From: Clostridia bacterium
GTDB taxonomy: Bacteria; Bacillota; Clostridia; TANB77; UBA1234
Direction: 5' to 3'
DNA: 44,649 nucleotides
NCBI GenBank assembly: GCA_017469565.1
Contig: JAFUGC010000017.1
Coordinates: 1-44,649, forward strand
The position numbers were made by a program, and so were the translations under genes. Positions 42,163 to 44,649 of the stretch are shown piece by piece (position 1 is the stretch's first letter; every line of letters starts with the position of its first letter). A model generated the notes under the pieces. It saw only the letters and a program-made list of their open reading frames with translations, was not told where the DNA came from and made no database searches.

Positions 42163-42219
42163 GGGTAACAAGCAGGGGACGGAGGAAAATCTGTTTCCTC
42201 CGTCCCCTTTTTGTTACCC
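42163..42219 (-). terminator. Long hairpin terminator after the alpha-glucan phosphorylase gene, containing repeat copy 2
   Basis: A two-part inverted repeat: outer 9-bp arms (GGGTAACAA / TTGTTACCC) and inner 14-bp arms (GGGGACGGAGGAAA / TTTCCTCCGTCCCC), followed on the minus strand by TTTTCTTT. It begins on the last codon and stop codon of the phosphorylase gene. The half 42219..42194 is the second copy of the 26-bp repeat at 39960..39985. Confidence 0.85.
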
Positions 42220-43863
42220 TAATTCAGGAGCATTATAGAGGTAGGCATAATAGTCCCTACACATTCTTTCGGTTCCGCACTCTTCTTGGGCAGTGTAAAT
42301 GGATGCCATCATCATCTTCAACCAACTGGGAACATCATCGTAATAGGTGGGCAGCACCTCATTTTCCAAGACATCATACAGATATCCCGCATCCGTCTTG
42401 TAATCATGCGATACGCTTTCACCAATCACCCAGCCATTCACCTTATGGCGTGCACTCTTATACCACCAACCATCCGGAGTGGAAAGATTCAGTACGCCAT
42501 TGCAGGCGGCCTTCATGCCAGAAGTAGAACATGCTTCCTGCGGAATCAGAGGATTCCCCAGCCATACATCACAACCCTTTGTCATAAGTCCGGCAACTTC
42601 TGCATCATAGTTTTGAATAAACACAACATTCTGCGGATATTTCTCCGTCATCTCATAAAGACGCTTCAAAATTTCCTTACTCTTCATATCCTTTGGATGC
42701 GTTTTCCCAGAAAAAACAATCTGAAGATGATACTTTTCAATCAGTCTTTCAAACCGCTCCAAATCTGCAAAAATCAAATCCGCACGTTTATACTCAATAG
42801 CACGTCTTGCAAACCCAATCACAATATGACTGGCATCCAAATGAACTCCATTGCGCTTCTCAATCTCTTTCACCAGCTTAAACTTATTCTCATAATGGGC
42901 AATGCGCAAACGAGTAGCATTTAGCTCCTCATAAGCCGCTTTAATGCTAGGATCCTGCCAATACGCAATATCCACACCATTATCAATATAAATAATGGGG
43001 GCACTGCGTGTTACTCTGTTCCAAAGTTCATGAGAAGTTGCCTGATGCCGGAAAGCAACAGCATTTGCAATCTTGGAAAGTCTGAGTGCAGCAACGGTAG
43101 AGCCAAACTGTTCCGGATGATCATACGCGCCAATCTCCTGCAATTCTTCATAAGAAAGCCCCTGATTGACTCCCAAATCCAGAATCATTTTGATAGGCCG
43201 GCTCTTATTTCCCGCACTAATGGGAGTATGTGTGGTAAAAACAGTCTTGTTTCTCACCACTTTCAAAGCCTTCTCAAAAGAACCATTTGCATACACCCTG
43301 TACTTGCTGAGCATATACAGTGCCGCAAACACACCGTGCCCCTCATTCAGATGCAAAATGTCAAAATGATAACCAATCACATCACACAGTTTTACCGCAC
43401 CAACGCCAAGAATCACTTCCTGCATCAGGCGCTGTGCCTCTCCATCATATTCTCCAATGCCATTCTCACCATACAAATTATTGGTAATTTCCGCAAAAAT
43501 GCCGTTTTCTGGAAGCGATGTGTCCAGTCCATAATGATTCCCCAGAACACGGTTTTTCCACACCTTGACCTTGATTTCCCTATTCAGAAGCGGAACAGAA
43601 AGAATAATTCCGGTATCTTCATAGTCAACACTTAAGTCCTGATGCGGATACTCATCCTTCACCCCTTCATTTGTCACAGTCTGCTGCACATACCCATTTT
43701 TATAAAGGGGAGTTACAGCAAGAAAATCCGCTTCCATACGAAGCATGGTCCGAGTAGTATCACCATAAAGTGCACCCAATCCACCAGAGTAGTTACGACC
43801 GCCAGCCGTGGTTTCCATACACACAGCCAGAACCTTTTTGGTACTTAGCAAGAAATTATCCAT
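42214..43863 (-). CDS. Alpha-glucan phosphorylase family protein (GT35-like, short form)
   Basis: A 549-residue protein of the alpha-glucan phosphorylase family. Motifs: GGLGALYGDTTRTM near the N-terminus, DILHLNEGHGVFAALYML, FTTHTPISAGNKSRPI, HELWNRVTRSAPI.YIDNGVD, the pyridoxal-phosphate-region segments IGFARRAIEYKRADLIF and VFSGKTHPKD, and GCDVWLGNPLIPQEACSTSGMKAACNGVLNLSTPDGWW. It would release glucose-1-phosphate from glycogen-type glucans. It is the only gene here with in-frame CGG codons used without a break (43752..43750, 43200..43198, 43050..43048, 42756..42754), and its codons are visibly richer in G and C than its neighbours, suggesting recent transfer. The ATG follows AAAGGAG. Confidence 0.88.
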   Translation of the reverse strand: MDNFLLSTKKVLAVCMETTAGGRNYSGGLGALYGDTTRTMLRMEADFLAVTPLYKNGYVQQTVTNEGVKDEYPHQDLSVDYEDTGIILSVPLLNREIKVKVWKNRVLGNHYGLDTSLPENGIFAEITNNLYGENGIGEYDGEAQRLMQEVILGVGAVKLCDVIGYHFDILHLNEGHGVFAALYMLSKYRVYANGSFEKALKVVRNKTVFTTHTPISAGNKSRPIKMILDLGVNQGLSYEELQEIGAYDHPEQFGSTVAALRLSKIANAVAFRHQATSHELWNRVTRSAPIIYIDNGVDIAYWQDPSIKAAYEELNATRLRIAHYENKFKLVKEIEKRNGVHLDASHIVIGFARRAIEYKRADLIFADLERFERLIEKYHLQIVFSGKTHPKDMKSKEILKRLYEMTEKYPQNVVFIQNYDAEVAGLMTKGCDVWLGNPLIPQEACSTSGMKAACNGVLNLSTPDGWWYKSARHKVNGWVIGESVSHDYKTDAGYLYDVLENEVLPTYYDDVPSWLKMMMASIYTAQEECGTERMCRDYYAYLYNAPELG

Positions 43864-43937
43864 TGCTAAAAACTCCTTTCTTATTTTATCGGATAAAATG
43901 ATAACATAGCTTCATTTGAATTGTCAATGAATAAGAA

Positions 43938-44435
43938 TTAAATTCTTTTTTCATCCGCCACCATTTCCCCGTTCACACGAATTTCAACCTCTTCTACTTC
44001 CTTAATTTCTGTTAAAGAATTCACCACAGAGTAAATCCTTTGTAGTGCAAGGTTCTGATCATCCGATGCCTCCCAAAACTCTTCTGAAAAATCCACAATT
44101 ACCTTGCTTTCCTCTTGTAACACTTCATTTATTTTCGTTCCTACAGGAATCGTAGCCACCAATTCTGAAGAATCGGGTCCCTGAATGAGCTCTTTTAAGA
44201 TTGTCTCCACCATATTTTTTCGAATATCCTCTAAACTAACATACCTATATTCCTGCACTAACTTGCTTCTGCTTGCATCGGAAAAATACAAAAGAATCTT
44301 TGTTTCATCGCCAGAATATTCCGCCATCATCTCCTCTGTATTTTCCCATTCGTCCTTCTCCTGATTCCTTGCTAAAACCGCCAAAAGCACACCAACAATC
44401 ACCACAAGTATCATCAAAATTTTCGAATTTTTCAC
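43938..44435 (-). CDS. GerMN-domain exported protein
   Basis: About 165 residues with an N-terminal membrane segment (about 6-23) and a GerMN (sporulation/spore germination) domain: TKILLYFSDASRSKLVQEYRYV, ETILKELIQGPDSSELVATIPVGTKI, SKVIVDFSEEF. Proteins with this domain are attached to the outside of the membrane; GerM of Bacillus helps the engulfment channel. The start is a GTG at 44435 with GGAGGAGGG about 7 bases upstream; no ATG gives a better start. It is a single-gene unit upstream of the phosphorylase gene. Confidence 0.85.
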   Translation of the reverse strand: MKNSKILMILVVIVGVLLAVLARNQEKDEWENTEEMMAEYSGDETKILLYFSDASRSKLVQEYRYVSLEDIRKNMVETILKELIQGPDSSELVATIPVGTKINEVLQEESKVIVDFSEEFWEASDDQNLALQRIYSVVNSLTEIKEVEEVEIRVNGEMVADEKRI

Positions 44436-44510
44436 CTTTATCCCTCCTCCCCACAAATATATGTACAACCCCTACAATTTATGCACAATTCAACTTTTCT
44501 TCACACCACC

Positions 44511-44539
44511 TTGACTTTTCTATCATTTATCAGTATAAT
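44511..44539 (+). promoter_or_regulatory. Strong plus-strand promoter at the right edge
   Basis: TTGACT (44511..44516), a 17-base spacer and a perfect TATAAT (44534..44539). It points to the right, away from the GerMN gene. No ORF begins between here and the window end. Another -10-like TATAAT lies at 44576..44581. The next gene is presumably beyond 44649. Confidence 0.75.
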
Positions 44540-44649
44540 CCACTCGTACAATGTACTTAATTTTATTTTTTTAATATAATATGTATGTAAGTGGATTCTT
44601 TTCCAAGAATTATTCATTTAACTTTGTTTTCATAGATAGTATAATGAAA

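Overview
The window is AT-rich, gene-dense DNA from a low-GC anaerobic Firmicute, most likely a member of the Clostridia. This rests on gene order and content: the comM-yraN-dprA block, the lepB-holB-ricT-trmN6-rsmI order (compare holB-yaaT-yabA-yabB-yazA-rsmI in Bacillus), a WalRK-type two-component system, an S-layer-homology protein, a GerMN lipoprotein-type domain, and a four-subunit pyruvate:ferredoxin-type oxidoreductase. Nearly all genes lie on the minus strand. The exceptions are one prepilin-like gene, one tiny ORF and the S-layer gene. I saw no tRNA, rRNA, CRISPR array, transposase or phage gene.

Layout from left to right: a cold-shock gene cut by the left edge; a CtpA-type protease and a YibE/F membrane protein; dprA, yraN and comM; a lone prepilin-like gene on the plus strand; gyrA; a six-gene locus mixing conjugation-type ATPase parts (TrsD-like and VirB4-like) with Tad-type parts (TadZ, TadA, TadB-like); rsmI and trmN6; a small ferredoxin, ricT, holB and lepB; walK and walR; an M23 envelope peptidase; two prepilin-like genes; pcrA; a GH94 phosphorylase next to a huge cyclic beta-glucan synthase; the S-layer protein; porB-porA-porD-porG; an alpha-glucan phosphorylase; and a GerMN protein.

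The outstanding observation concerns the code itself. Three genes (dprA, the virB4-like gene and the GH94 gene, the last one twice) are broken by a +1 shift in reading frame. All four breaks fall on an in-frame CGG codon followed by T (the quadruplet CGGT). In each case, passing over the C and reading GGT as glycine restores the gene at full family length. In at least three of the four, glycine is exactly the residue the family conserves there (DprA GSN.LI; GH94 GFRDQLQD; GH94 PLGS..NEE). In my by-eye scan of the other genes, about 13,000 codons, I found no in-frame CGG read as arginine. The one exception is the alpha-glucan phosphorylase gene, which carries four and has a different base composition, so it looks recently acquired. 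I infer that CGG is a starved, unassigned or quadruplet-read codon in this organism, and that extra C residues before GGT are tolerated by +1 frameshifting. The closest known parallel I can name is the +1 bypass of AGGY sites in Perkinsus mitochondrial cox1.

Secondary points of interest are the hybrid VirB4/Tad locus, a cyclic glucan synthase whose GH94 part is a separate gene behind a terminator, a 26-bp palindrome-forming repeat that begins on the Gly-stop codons of two unrelated genes, a perfect 12-bp hairpin in the S-layer mRNA leader, and Ala83 in GyrA. Intergenic gaps are all under 300 bp. Where they hold a promoter, terminator or repeat, it is listed.
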